From the NCBI GenBank assembly GCA_963784995.1, contig CAWATZ010000003.1, positions 992,001 to 1,056,000 on the forward strand: a stretch of 64,000 bases of DNA. The letters run 5' to 3'. A program made the translations under genes and the position numbers. This document shows, piece after piece, positions 43,292 through 52,145 of this stretch. The notes under the pieces are model-generated. The model did no database searches, was not told the DNA's origin, and saw nothing but the letters and a program-made list of their open reading frames with translations. Positions within the stretch are counted from its first letter, which is position 1, and each line of letters starts with the position of its first letter. Origin of the DNA: CAWATZ01 sp963784995. GTDB taxonomy: Bacteria > Planctomycetota > Planctomycetia > Gemmatales > Gemmataceae.

Positions 43292-44210
43292 TCAGAACTG
43301 GAACGAGCAGCTGATCTGGAGCCGATGCTGCTGAATGTCCCGGTCCGGCCCAATGGGGAGCATGACGCCGCTGGTCAACCAGACGTTGTCGCTGGTGCGC
43401 GCAGGACACTCCCGGGAGGAATTGCCACAGGGCCGGCGGAGTTGCAACTCCGGGCAAGGGATCGCGATACCGTCCCTGGGCCTCCAGGTAGAGGTACGCG
43501 GTCCCGGCCCCATCCGTGCGGGGAGTCCAGAGCTGTTGCTGCAAGGCCACGGCATACTGAACGTGCTGCCGGATCTGGCCGTCCAGCCGATTGTCCAGGC
43601 CCACCCGATTGGCCACAAAACCCTGGATGGCGGCTCCCCCCGTGCCCAGCAACTGAAAGAAGCCGACGTTGGGGCAGAGGGTGGTTGGTCCATTTTGCAG
43701 TCCGGCATTCTGCCAGCCGGCCGGTGTGAAGGCCTGGACTCCGACCGAGCAGGCCGTCGTGGTCGAATCGATCACCTGGAGCTGGGTAAAGATGCGATAA
43801 TAGCCCACGCCTCCGGGAGAGCCGGGCGTGCGGGCCTCCAGGAAGGGATTGTCATTGCCGATGGCGATTGTCAGCCAGTCCGGGCTGGTGTCGGGCTCGT
43901 CCACACCGGGTTGCGCGACGGGAACGCCTGGATTGGACGGGTCGAAATCCTCCTGGTCCAGTCCCATCGGATCGGCCAGAAAGCCGGGTGTGATGCCCAG
44001 CAAACGCACCCGATGCGGTCGCGGCGGGGCACTCTGTTCAAACAGGTCCAGTGGGATTCCGCTCAGGACCGGCAGGAACAGGTTGCAGTTGCCCGCGAAG
44101 CAATCCTGACCGCGCACTCCAGGAACAACCCCAAGCAACAGCAGGACCACCAGGGGCATTCGCCAGGCAGCCGACGGCACCATTTGTCGCTGGAGAGTGG
44201 GGTGTTTCAT
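43292..44210 (-). CDS. Exported outer-membrane-like protein, apparent frameshift
   Basis: About 306 residues. The start MKHPTLQRQMVPSAAWRMPL is followed by a signal segment (LVVLLLLGVVPGVRG). Beta-rich repeats follow (GGVGYYRIFTQLQVIDSTTT, LYLEAQGRYRDPLPG). In the first frame the sequence runs out into repeat D2 with no structure. In the second frame it ends RTSDNVWLTSGVMLPIGPDR, DIQQHRLQISCSFQF, with an aromatic C-terminus typical of outer membrane barrels. One extra base at GCGCGCACC (about 43397) would join them. Function unknown; a surface barrel is likely. Confidence 0.6.
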
Positions 44211-44387
44211 GGATCGATTCGGTAACAAGGAACGATGTGGATTCAATGGATAGAGGCATTATCGACTCCCCCCGCGAAAAACAAGGGCAGGTTCCGCGTC
44301 TCCCAACCAGGTGCATCTTGCGTGCGGGCCGAATTCTTGCGCATTCTTGCCAGCCCTGCCGGCTTCGGTTATTCTCCATACTGCCAA

Positions 44388-44443
44388 CGAGCCGCCGGGT
44401 TGATCCCGGCGGAACAGACCGCCGGGATAAACCCGGCGGCTCG
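44388..44443. repeat. Inverted repeat K
   Basis: CGAGCCGCCGGGttgatCCCGGCGG, 6 nt, and the mirror image. It lies 15 nt upstream of the sirtuin ATG, a start-side location. Confidence 0.75.
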
Positions 44444-44458
44444 CAGGGAGTCGCAACC

Positions 44459-45229
44459 ATGCATCCGCCAGTGGACACGGGCGAACAGGAAGAGAACCTG
44501 AAACGGGCCGTCGTCGCTCTGCGCGAGGCGCGGCGGGTCGCTGTGCTGACCGGCGCCGGCGTATCGGCCGAGAGCGGCGTTGCCACCTTCCGGGGCGCCG
44601 GCGGTCTGTGGGAGGGCCATCACATCGAGGAAGTGGCCACGCCCGAGGCGTTCGAGATCAACCCCACCCTGGTCTGGCGCTTCTACAACATGCGCCGGGC
44701 CGCCCTGGCCACGGTCAAGCCCAACCCCGGCCACTTCGCCCTGGCCCGCATGGAGCAGCACTGGGACAGTCACCATTTTGCCGTGGTTACCCAGAACATC
44801 GACGGGCTGCACCGGGCTGCCGGCAGCAAGCACGTCCTGGAGATCCACGGCAGCCTGGCCCGGGTCCGCTGCACCGGCTGCAAGACAATCACCGATCGCG
44901 GTCATGAGCCGCTCGCTGACCTGCCCAAATGTGAGCAATGTGGCAAACTGCTCCGGCCCGACGTGGTCTGGTTCCACGAGATGCTTCCCGAGGACGTTTG
45001 GGGCGAGGCCCGGGAATGCGTGGCGTTCTGCGAGTGTCTCCTGGTCGTCGGCACCAGTGCCGTGGTCTTCCCTGCTGCCGGCCTGATCGCCATGGCACTT
45101 GGGTTGGGATCGACCGTGATCGAGGTCAACCTGGAACGGACCGACGCCAGCGGTCCCGACGTGATCAGCCTGTATGGGCAATCGGGTGTCCTCCTGCCCG
45201 AACTCGTCCGGCTTCTGAGAATCTCCTGA
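44459..45229 (+). CDS. SIR2-family NAD-dependent protein deacylase
   Basis: 256 residues from the ATG of MHPPVDTGEQ. Motifs are complete: AVLTGAGVSAESGVATFRGA, FAVVTQNIDGLHRAAGSKHV, LEIHGSLARVRCTGC, a zinc module with CTGC and CEQC, and LLVVGTSAVVFPAAGL. Catalytic His is in EIHGS. An Ala after GTS and the EMLP-type segment FHEMLPEDVW fit bacterial class III (CobB) sirtuins. It removes acetyl or other acyl groups from Lys using NAD. Its stop is one base from the folD start, so the two are coupled. Confidence 0.93.
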   Translation: MHPPVDTGEQEENLKRAVVALREARRVAVLTGAGVSAESGVATFRGAGGLWEGHHIEEVATPEAFEINPTLVWRFYNMRRAALATVKPNPGHFALARMEQHWDSHHFAVVTQNIDGLHRAAGSKHVLEIHGSLARVRCTGCKTITDRGHEPLADLPKCEQCGKLLRPDVVWFHEMLPEDVWGEARECVAFCECLLVVGTSAVVFPAAGLIAMALGLGSTVIEVNLERTDASGPDVISLYGQSGVLLPELVRLLRIS

Positions 45230-45230
45230 C

Positions 45231-46097
45231 ATGAGCGCCAAACTCCTCGACGGCAAGCTGCTGGCCCAGACCATGCAGGCCGAGATCGCAACCGGGGCGG
45301 CCGAGCTGTTCCGCACCCACGGCATCCGGCCGGGACTGGCGGCGGTGCTGGTCGGCGACAACCCCGCCAGCATCCAGTACGTCAAGAACAAGCGCAAAGC
45401 CTGCGAGAAGGCGGGCCTGGGTTCCTGGCTGCACGAACTTCCCGCCTCCACCAGCGAGGCCGATCTGCTTGCCCTGATTGCCAGGCTGAACGCCGACCCC
45501 GCCGTTCACGGCATCCTGGTCCAGCTTCCCCTGCCGCCGCAGATTCGCGAGCCGGCCATTGTCGATGCGGTAACCCCACTCAAGGACGTGGACGGCTTCG
45601 GTCCGATCAGCCTGGGCCTGCTGGCCGCGGGCCGGCCGCGTTTTATTGCCTGCACGCCGCACGGGATTCAGCAGTTGCTGGTGCGCAACGGCATCGACCT
45701 GGCCGGCAAGCACGTGGTGATCGTGGGTCGGAGCAACATCGTGGGCAAACCGCTTGCCCTGCTGCTGATGCAGAAAATGGCCGGGGCCGACGCCACGGTC
45801 ACGGTCTGCCACAGCCGGACGCCGAACCTCGCCGACCACACCCGCCAGGCCGACGTGATTGTCATGGCCATCGGCAAGGCCCGGATGCTCACCGCCGACA
45901 TGGTCAAGCCGGGAGCGGTGGTCATCGACGTCGGCACCAACCGCGTGGGCAATGCCTGGGTCGGCGACGTGGACTTCGAGGCGGTGCGTCAGGTCGCCTC
46001 GGCCATCAGCCCCGTGCCCGGCGGCGTCGGGCCCATGACCATCACCATGCTGCTGTACAACACCCTCCAGGCCGCCCGCCTCACCGCTGGGAAATGA
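45231..46097 (+). CDS. folD: Bifunctional methylenetetrahydrofolate dehydrogenase/cyclohydrolase
   Basis: 288 residues, standard length. IQYVKNKRKACEKAGLG contains the conserved Tyr and the catalytic Lys region. LNADPAVHGILVQLPLP is the second signature. CTPHGIQQLL is the substrate loop, and VVIVGRSNIVGKPLALLL is the NADP-binding motif. The tail is PVPGGVGPMTITMLL. It interconverts 5,10-methylene- and 10-formyl-tetrahydrofolate, supplying one-carbon units. The ATG follows the sirtuin stop (TGACATG). Confidence 0.96.
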   Translation: MSAKLLDGKLLAQTMQAEIATGAAELFRTHGIRPGLAAVLVGDNPASIQYVKNKRKACEKAGLGSWLHELPASTSEADLLALIARLNADPAVHGILVQLPLPPQIREPAIVDAVTPLKDVDGFGPISLGLLAAGRPRFIACTPHGIQQLLVRNGIDLAGKHVVIVGRSNIVGKPLALLLMQKMAGADATVTVCHSRTPNLADHTRQADVIVMAIGKARMLTADMVKPGAVVIDVGTNRVGNAWVGDVDFEAVRQVASAISPVPGGVGPMTITMLLYNTLQAARLTAGK

Positions 46098-46100
46098 TCC

Positions 46101-48359
46101 ATGCGATTTGCTTCCACCATTGTGCTTTTCCTTCTGCTGCTGGGTCAGGCCGCTTACGCGTTCCCAGACGGCGCTAAGCCGCAAGCGGCTCCCGAGCGCG
46201 GACCGGTCGGCATCGACAAGCGCATCCTCTGGAACGACTCCCGCGTGGCCGGCTCCCCCGAGCCGCCTCTGCCCTACCGGGTGCAGCGGGCCTTTCCGCA
46301 ACTCAAGATCGTCTGCCCCATCGGCATCGCTCACGAACCGGGAAGCGATCGCCTCTGGGTCATCAACCAGGACATTGCCTGGACCGGCAAGGGGCACGTG
46401 GTCCGCTTCAAGGACGATTCCGCCGTCAGCAAGACAGAGCGGCTTCTGGACATTGACGGCATCGCCTACGGGGTTGCCTTCCATCCCGACTTCGCAAAGA
46501 ACGGCTACTTCTACGTCGGCTACAACGGCCCCTACAAAGCCAAGGACAAGTTCACCCGCGTTAGCCGGTACACTCTGGAGCGCAAACCCCCTTATCAGGT
46601 CGTTCCCGGATCGGAGAAGCGGATCATCGAATGGGACTCGGACGGCCACAATGGCGGCGACCTGGGCTTCGGCAAGGACGGCATGCTCTACGTCTCCGCA
46701 GGCGACGGCACTTCCGATTCCGACACCGCCCTGGCCGGCCAGGACCTGACCCGGCTGCGGGCCAAGGTGCTGCGCATCGACGTGGACCACCCCGATCCCG
46801 GCAAGGCTTACTCGGTGCCGAAGGACAATCCCTTTGTGGGCCAGCCCGGCGTCCGGCCGGAGACGTGGGCCTACGGCTTCCGCAATCCCTGGCGGCTGCA
46901 CGCCGATCGCCAGACCGGCGACGTCTGGGTGGGCAACAACGGGCAGGACCTGTGGGAGCAGATCTACCTGGTGCGGCGCGGGGCCAATTACGGCTGGAGC
47001 GTGGTCGAGGGCAGCCATCCCTTCTACCCAACCCGCAAGGCGGGCCCACAGCCGTTCTCGAAACCGATCGCGGAGCATCACCACACGGTGGCCCGCTCCA
47101 TGACTGGAGGCGTGGTTTATCGCGGCAAGCGCTTCCCGGAGTTGCACGGCGCCTACGTCTACGGCGACTGGTCCACCGGCAAGGTGTGGGGCATCCGCCA
47201 CAAGGAAGGCAAGGTGACCTGGCACCAGGAGCTGACCTCAACCACCCTGCAGATCAGCGGCTTCGGGCTCGATTCGCACGGGGAATTGCTGATCGCCGAC
47301 CACGGCGGCAATGCCCTGTACCAGATGGAGCGCGCTCCCGCCCCGGTCAACCCGCCGAAGTTCCCGCGCCGGCTCAGCGAAACCGGGCTTTTCCTTTCCA
47401 CCAGGGAAAACAAGCCCCATCCGGCCCTGATTCCCTACTCGGTCAACTCGCCGCTCTGGTCCGACGGGGCCGAGAAGGAGCGGTTCATCGCCCTGCCGGG
47501 AGCAACGCAAATCGACTTCACCACCAATCGCGGCTGGAACTTCGCCGACGGGGCGGTGCTGGTGAAAACCTTTTCCCTGCCGCTGCGAGCCGCTTCCGGA
47601 CAGCGGCGGATCGAGACCCGCCTGCTCACCCGGCAGGTGGGCCAGTGGGCCGGCTACAGCTACGTCTGGAACGACGAGCAGACCGACGCCGAGCTGGTGC
47701 CGGCGGCGGGCCGGGATCAGACCTTCGAGGTCCGCGACAACCAGGCCCCGGGCGGCGTCCGCAAGCAGACCTGGCATTACCCCAGCCGGGTCGAGTGCAT
47801 GGTGTGCCATAGCCGGGCGGCCAACTGGGTGCTGGGTCTGACGGAAATGCAGATGAACAAGGTCCACGCTTACCCGGCCCGGCCAGCCAACCAGCTGCGG
47901 ACGCTGGAGCATCTGGGTGTCTTCAAGGGCAAACTGCCCAGGCCGGAAACCGGGACCAACCAGCCGCGCAACCCCGAGAGTTACCGCAAACTGGTCAACC
48001 CCTACGACCGCTCGGCCAGTCTCGATTTCCGGGCCCGTTCCTGGTTGCACGCCAACTGCGCCCAGTGCCACGTCCCGGCCGGGGGCGGCAACGCCATGAT
48101 GGAGCTGGAGATCAACACGCCCCGCGCCAAGATGAACGTCATCAACGCCAAACCGCAGCACACCAGCTTCGAGGTCCCCGACGCGAAGCTGATCGTGCCG
48201 GGTCAGCCGGAAAAATCGGTGCTGTTCCTGCGCGTGTCGCGGCGCGGCCCCAGCCAGATGCCGCCGCTGGCCAGCAACCGCGTCGATGAGGACGCGGTCG
48301 CCCTGCTCCGGGAGTGGATCCGGACCATGCCGGCCGAGTCCGAGAAAAGGAAAGAGTGA
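46101..48359 (+). CDS. PQQ-dependent sugar dehydrogenase fused to cytochrome c-like domain
   Basis: 752 residues. The signal peptide is IVLFLLLLGQAAYA. Residues about 50-410 form the soluble glucose dehydrogenase propeller: GYFYVGYNGPYKAKDKFTR, SDGHNGGDLGFGKDGMLYVS and YGFRNPWRLHADRQTGDVWV. The C-terminal part matches the TIGR03806-type domain, with RVECMVCHSRAANWVLGL and WLHANCAQCHVPAGGGNAMM, two possible haem sites. The protein is a periplasmic oxidoreductase that could pass electrons directly to its own haem. Residues near 24-33 (DGAKPQAAPE) are encoded by the palindrome AGCCGCAAGCGGCT. Confidence 0.85.
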   Translation: MRFASTIVLFLLLLGQAAYAFPDGAKPQAAPERGPVGIDKRILWNDSRVAGSPEPPLPYRVQRAFPQLKIVCPIGIAHEPGSDRLWVINQDIAWTGKGHVVRFKDDSAVSKTERLLDIDGIAYGVAFHPDFAKNGYFYVGYNGPYKAKDKFTRVSRYTLERKPPYQVVPGSEKRIIEWDSDGHNGGDLGFGKDGMLYVSAGDGTSDSDTALAGQDLTRLRAKVLRIDVDHPDPGKAYSVPKDNPFVGQPGVRPETWAYGFRNPWRLHADRQTGDVWVGNNGQDLWEQIYLVRRGANYGWSVVEGSHPFYPTRKAGPQPFSKPIAEHHHTVARSMTGGVVYRGKRFPELHGAYVYGDWSTGKVWGIRHKEGKVTWHQELTSTTLQISGFGLDSHGELLIADHGGNALYQMERAPAPVNPPKFPRRLSETGLFLSTRENKPHPALIPYSVNSPLWSDGAEKERFIALPGATQIDFTTNRGWNFADGAVLVKTFSLPLRAASGQRRIETRLLTRQVGQWAGYSYVWNDEQTDAELVPAAGRDQTFEVRDNQAPGGVRKQTWHYPSRVECMVCHSRAANWVLGLTEMQMNKVHAYPARPANQLRTLEHLGVFKGKLPRPETGTNQPRNPESYRKLVNPYDRSASLDFRARSWLHANCAQCHVPAGGGNAMMELEINTPRAKMNVINAKPQHTSFEVPDAKLIVPGQPEKSVLFLRVSRRGPSQMPPLASNRVDEDAVALLREWIRTMPAESEKRKE

Positions 48360-48374
48360 CAACGGGCGGATTTC

Positions 48375-48426
48375 GGCGTTGCTCCGGGCAACGCCTCGGG
48401 CTATCATGTTGTGCCCCTTCGGGGCA
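48375..48426. repeat. Family B-like half-unit (two hairpins)
   Basis: GGCGTTGCtccgGGCAACGCC followed by TGCCCCttcgGGGCA, the same order as one arm of repeat B but without the mirror half. It lies 15 nt after the PQQ gene stop. Confidence 0.65.
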
Positions 48427-48465
48427 TAATAGACATAGCTGACCGATGAGGGAACCAACCCTGTC

Positions 48466-49347
48466 ATGAACCTGTTTCTCCTGCTGCTGACCGCGTCCCT
48501 ACCTGCCGCTGAAGAGGACGTTCATGAGAAAGCCAACCTCGTCTATCGGCAGCTGCGTTGCCAGGGAATCGCCCTGGCCCCCAAACAGCACTTCCCATTG
48601 CCCGCTCCGGTGATGGCCGATGGACTGGACGCTCAGACCCAGCAAGAGACGATCCGGAAGCTGCTCGGCGATGACATCGACATCGAGAATTTTCAGCGCA
48701 ACGCCGTGACGGCGCCGCAGTTGTTTCGGCGGTCTGATCCGAAACGGGGCAATGCCGCTGCTCCGATCCGTTCCTTTGACACGTATTTCATCGCTTATGG
48801 CGATCTGGAGCCTCTGGAAAACAAGGAGATGCTGGGAAGCCTGGCCGCCAGCGAACGCCGGGCGCTCAAGCCGCGGACCTTGACCGCCGAGGAACTGAAG
48901 CTCCGGGGCATCGCCATTTCCCAGGAGGCGGCCCGCTACGAGGCCTTCAGTTACGTCCAGGAGAACATCCTGGTCCGGGTCCAGGTTCGGGGCGTTGGCC
49001 ATTCCTGGTGGAGCCGCAGCGCCGATTCCATCGTGACGGCCACCGATCTCGACGAGCGCTTTGCCCAGGACTCGGTCTTCCCCAACCAGTGGCGGCCCCT
49101 GATCAAGGAAGGGGATGACGAGGTCAAGGAAGGTCCGCCGCAGCCGTATCGCGGTGCCGGTTACTACGTGAAAATGACCCGGCTGCGGGAGCCGGCCGGG
49201 GCGGTCTTCGTGGAAGCGCACGTGGTCTTCACCGAGCCGACGAAGTGGTTCGGCGGTGACAACGTGCTCCGTTCCAAGCTGCCGGCCGCCACCATGTCGC
49301 TGGTCCGCAACTTCCGCCGGGAGCTGGCCCGGCTGCAGAAGAGGTAG
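48466..49347 (+). CDS. Exported hypothetical protein
   Basis: 293 residues. A short signal sequence (MNLFLLLLTASLPAAEED) precedes a domain rich in acidic and basic residues. Distinct segments: PIRSFDTYFIAYGDLEPLEN, EAFSYVQENILVRVQVRGVG and PAGAVFVEAHVVFTEPTKWF, the last forming beta strands of a possible sandwich. I do not recognise the family. It is flanked by the PQQ gene and by repeat L, and it is probably periplasmic. Confidence 0.7.
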   Translation: MNLFLLLLTASLPAAEEDVHEKANLVYRQLRCQGIALAPKQHFPLPAPVMADGLDAQTQQETIRKLLGDDIDIENFQRNAVTAPQLFRRSDPKRGNAAAPIRSFDTYFIAYGDLEPLENKEMLGSLAASERRALKPRTLTAEELKLRGIAISQEAARYEAFSYVQENILVRVQVRGVGHSWWSRSADSIVTATDLDERFAQDSVFPNQWRPLIKEGDDEVKEGPPQPYRGAGYYVKMTRLREPAGAVFVEAHVVFTEPTKWFGGDNVLRSKLPAATMSLVRNFRRELARLQKR

Positions 49348-49360
49348 GGAACATTCCCAA

Positions 49361-49435
49361 GGCGAGCCGGGAGCGTCAGCTCCCGGATTCTTCCGCTTCG
49401 TCGGAGAATCCGGGAGCTGACGCTCCCGGCTCGCC
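49361..49435. repeat. Inverted repeat L
   Basis: GGCGAGCCGGGAGCgtcaGCTCCCGG, 23-nt spacer, mirror image. It starts 14 nt after the stop of the hypothetical gene. Confidence 0.75.
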
Positions 49436-49577
49436 AATTGCTTCCTCCTTCCAGATCAAATCCGCCTACTTTTTCTCCGCCTGACGTGGTACAACCTCTG
49501 TTCTCCGGAGGACTTCTGGAGGCTTGGGGACATTCCCTCAATTGCCCAGAATGAGCCAAGGTGGGCGAGGAGACGCG

Positions 49578-50388
49578 ATGGAAACCTGGTGGTCAGCAGG
49601 ATGGGACTACCTGAAACGCATCTGGCGCTACCGTTATTTCTGGTCGTCTCTGGTCCGCAACGACCTGCGCAGCGCGCTATCGGCGTTCCTTTCTCGGCAT
49701 CGGCTGGTCGCTGGCCCGGCCGCTGTCCCTGACCGTGGTCTTTTGCGCCGTCTTCGGCAAGCTGTTCAGCATCCCGACGGCCGAGTACGCTCCTTTCCTG
49801 CTGGTGGGCATGACCCTCTGGCAGCTGATTCTCGAATCGACCATGCAGGGGTGCTTTTGCTTCATCGTCGGCGGTCCCTACATCAAGCAGCAGCAGCTGC
49901 CCCTGGCCATCTTCGCGATCCGCTGCGTCCTGGGAGGCGGCGTCCATTGCCTGATTGCCCTGTTCCTGGCGATCGGGGTCGCCTGGTATTTCAATCCGGG
50001 GCTCAATCTCTTCCTGGCCATCTTCGGCATCATTCCCGGGCTGGTGGTGCTGTTCCTGTTCTGCGTCTTCCTGGCCATCCTGTGCGGCGTTCTGCACACG
50101 CACTTCCCCGACACGCAAAACCTGCTGGAGATCGTGTTGCAGATCCTCTTTTACCTGACTCCGGTGCTTTATCCCCCGCAAGCTCTGAGCCAGCGCGGCC
50201 GGTTTTTCTGGCTGGTGGAACTGAACCCACTGACCTCGGTCCTGGAGCTGGTTCGCAGTCCGATCCTGAACGGCACCATGCCCTCGCCGGGGAGCTTCCA
50301 GGTGGCCTTGCTGACGCTGCTGGTCGCCGGCGGCCTGGCCGCGGCCGCCCTGCGCAAGCTGGAGCGAACCCTGGTCTTCTGGATTTGA
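49578..50388 (+). pseudogene. ABC-2 polysaccharide export permease, apparent frameshift
   Basis: Frame 1 starts METWWSAGWDYLKRIWRYRY, FWSSLVRNDLRS, then breaks at about 49674. Frame 2 continues as RYRRSFLGIGWSLARPLSLT, VVFCAVFGKLFSIPTAEYAP, then PFLLVGMTLWQLILESTMQG and six helices to the stop at 50388. Removal of one G in AGCGCGCTATC gives NDLRSRYRRSFLGIGW, the conserved V-R-D-L-K-x-R-Y-R-x-S-x-L-G block of Wzm/TagG-type permeases. The partner ATPase follows after 34 nt. If the frameshift is real, the transporter would be inactive. Confidence 0.75.
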
Positions 50389-50422
50389 TCCTCCAGGTTC
50401 CCGGGAGGGTTGGGAGAGTCAC

Positions 50423-51199
50423 ATGGCGATGATTGTGCTGGACAGCGTTGACCTGGTCTACCCGATCCGCGCCAACAAGGGCATCACCCTCAAGGGGGGC
50501 TTTGTCGCCTGCCTGCCGAAACTGTTCAAGCGGAAGCCCGAAGACAAACCGGAGCAGATGACCGAGCACAGGGCCCTGGCGGGAGTCTCCTTCCAGATCG
50601 GCGAAGGCGAGCGCGTCGGGATCATTGGCAACAATGGCGCGGGCAAAAGCACCTTGCTGCGGACCATTGCCGGAGTCTACCCGATTGCCCGGGGCGAACG
50701 CCGGGTGAATGGGTCGATTTGCAGCCTGTTTGACATAACTGTCGGCTTCGAGCCGGAAGCCACCGGCCGTGAGAACATTTACTTCCGGTCCTACCTCCAG
50801 GGTGACACCCCCCGGACCATCAAGAAAAAGCTCGATGACATCACCGCGTTTTGTGACCTGGACAAGTTTCTCAACGTCCCGCTGCGCTGTTACTCGACGG
50901 GCATGGTGATGCGGCTGGCGTTCTCGGTGGCGACGGCCAGCTCGGCGGAGATCCTGCTGATCGACGAGGTCTTTGCCGCGGGCGACCTGGGGTTTCAGCA
51001 GCGGGCCGAAGTTCGGCTGCGCGACCTGATGCACCGCGCCAAGATCGTGGTCATGGTCGGCCACAACTTGCCGTTCCTCGAACATTTCTGTACCCGCGTC
51101 CTCTGGGTGGAGAAAGGCCAGATCCGGGCCGATGGGCACCCGCAGAAAGTCATTCCCCTCTACGTTGCCGAGGCCCAGCAGCAGAGCAAGGCGGCGTGA
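50423..51199 (+). CDS. ABC polysaccharide export ATPase (Wzt/TagH-like)
   Basis: 258 residues. An N-terminal segment before the core (YPIRANKGITLKGGFVACLP) is typical of Wzt/TagH ATPases. Walker A is IIGNNGAGKSTLLRT, the signature is YSTGMVMRLAFSVATAS, and Walker B is ILLIDEVFAAGDLGFQQRAE. The IVVMVGHNLPFLEHFCTRVL segment is the switch His. It couples with the permease just upstream to export a polysaccharide. The C-terminal glycan-recognition domain of Wzt is absent. The start ATG GCG ATG is preceded by a purine-rich GGAGGG. Confidence 0.87.
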   Translation: MAMIVLDSVDLVYPIRANKGITLKGGFVACLPKLFKRKPEDKPEQMTEHRALAGVSFQIGEGERVGIIGNNGAGKSTLLRTIAGVYPIARGERRVNGSICSLFDITVGFEPEATGRENIYFRSYLQGDTPRTIKKKLDDITAFCDLDKFLNVPLRCYSTGMVMRLAFSVATASSAEILLIDEVFAAGDLGFQQRAEVRLRDLMHRAKIVVMVGHNLPFLEHFCTRVLWVEKGQIRADGHPQKVIPLYVAEAQQQSKAA

Positions 51200-51254
51200 G
51201 ACTGGTTCTTCCATTTTGACTCTCGTCCCCATAATTTGGTACTGACAACCGTCC

Positions 51255-51304
51255 CCGTGGGTGCATGCGCGACCCACGGCTGGGTTATGCAACCCCTTCG
51301 GGGT
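51255..51304. repeat. Family B-like half-unit upstream of trpF
   Basis: CCGTGGGTgcatgcgcgACCCACGG followed by ACCCCttcgGGGT. It ends 14 nt before the trpF ATG, where the ribosome-binding site should be; no clear Shine-Dalgarno is seen. Confidence 0.6.
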
Positions 51305-51317
51305 AGAAAACAGAGCG

Positions 51318-51980
51318 ATGGGTTATCATCTGCGGATCAAGGTGTGCGGCATCACCAGCGTGGCCGACGCGGTGGCCCTGGCCGAGCTGGGCGCCGACGC
51401 GCTGGGCTTGAATTTCTACCCGCCCTCTCCCCGCTGCATCAGCCTGGCCCTGGCCCGGGAAATCCTGCGCGAACTCCCTCTCTTTGTCGAGCCGATCGGC
51501 CTGTTCGTGGAGGAACCGCTGGCCGAAATCTGCCGCCGCCTGACCGACCTGCCCGGTCTCCGCACCATCCAGTGGCACGGTTCTCACCCGGAGTGGGCCG
51601 CCCCTCCGGAGCTTGAGCGCATCGTTGCTTTTCCGGTCAAGGACCGGGACAGCCTGGCGACGATTACCGCCTTTCTCGACCGCTGCCGAACCGAGGGCCG
51701 GCTTCCCCGGGCCATCCTGGTCGATGCCTGCGTCCCTGGCCTTCACGGCGGCACCGGCAAGACGGCTCCCTGGGACCTGCTGACCGACTTCCGTCCGGGC
51801 GTGCCGCTGATCCTGGCCGGCGGCCTGACTGCGGAAAACGTGGCCGAGGCGGTCCGCCGGGTCCGGCCTCACGCGGTGGACGTGGCCAGCGGCGTTGAGT
51901 CCAGCCCGGGACGCAAGGATCTGGAGCGGGTGCGGCGATTCATCGCCGAGGCCCGGCGGGCGGCGCTGGAATGCCCTTGA
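51318..51980 (+). CDS. trpF: Phosphoribosylanthranilate isomerase
   Basis: 220 residues. Start MGYHLRIKVCGITSVADAVA, with the catalytic Cys in KVCGIT. GADALGLNFYPPSPRCISL, LVDACVPGLHGGTGKTAPWD (catalytic Asp and phosphate-binding GGTG), ILAGGLTAENV and VDVASGVESSPGRKDLERV complete the TIM-barrel signatures. It catalyses the Amadori rearrangement in tryptophan synthesis. No other trp genes are near. An upstream extension runs into the B-like repeat and is rejected. Confidence 0.95.
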   Translation: MGYHLRIKVCGITSVADAVALAELGADALGLNFYPPSPRCISLALAREILRELPLFVEPIGLFVEEPLAEICRRLTDLPGLRTIQWHGSHPEWAAPPELERIVAFPVKDRDSLATITAFLDRCRTEGRLPRAILVDACVPGLHGGTGKTAPWDLLTDFRPGVPLILAGGLTAENVAEAVRRVRPHAVDVASGVESSPGRKDLERVRRFIAEARRAALECP

Positions 51981-52040
51981 CGGAAAGCCGTTCCTTGAAA
52001 AACAATGCTGCTTGCCTAGACTAGAGACGTGGGGCGGTTT

Positions 52041-52101
52041 GACACAAGCCCGGAGCGCTAGCGACGGGACGGTCCCGTCGCTAGCGCTCCGGGCTTGTGT
52101 C
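52041..52101. repeat. Inverted repeat M
   Basis: GACACAAGCCCGGAGCGCTA ... mirror, 61 nt with no loop to speak of. It lies between trpF and ahcY, co-directional genes, 61 nt after the trpF stop. Confidence 0.75.
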
Positions 52102-52145
52102 CGAATCGCCCCTGGACTTCCGCCAATTACCGCAATGGAGTGATC

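Noticed and set aside
43218..43292. C-terminal extension of the barrel-like gene into repeat D2
   Set aside because: The residues come from the repeat and lack structure, while the alternative frame ends in a proper aromatic barrel terminus.
45165..47225. A 686-codon minus-strand frame opposite folD and the PQQ gene
   Set aside because: Antisense shadow of two clear plus-strand genes.
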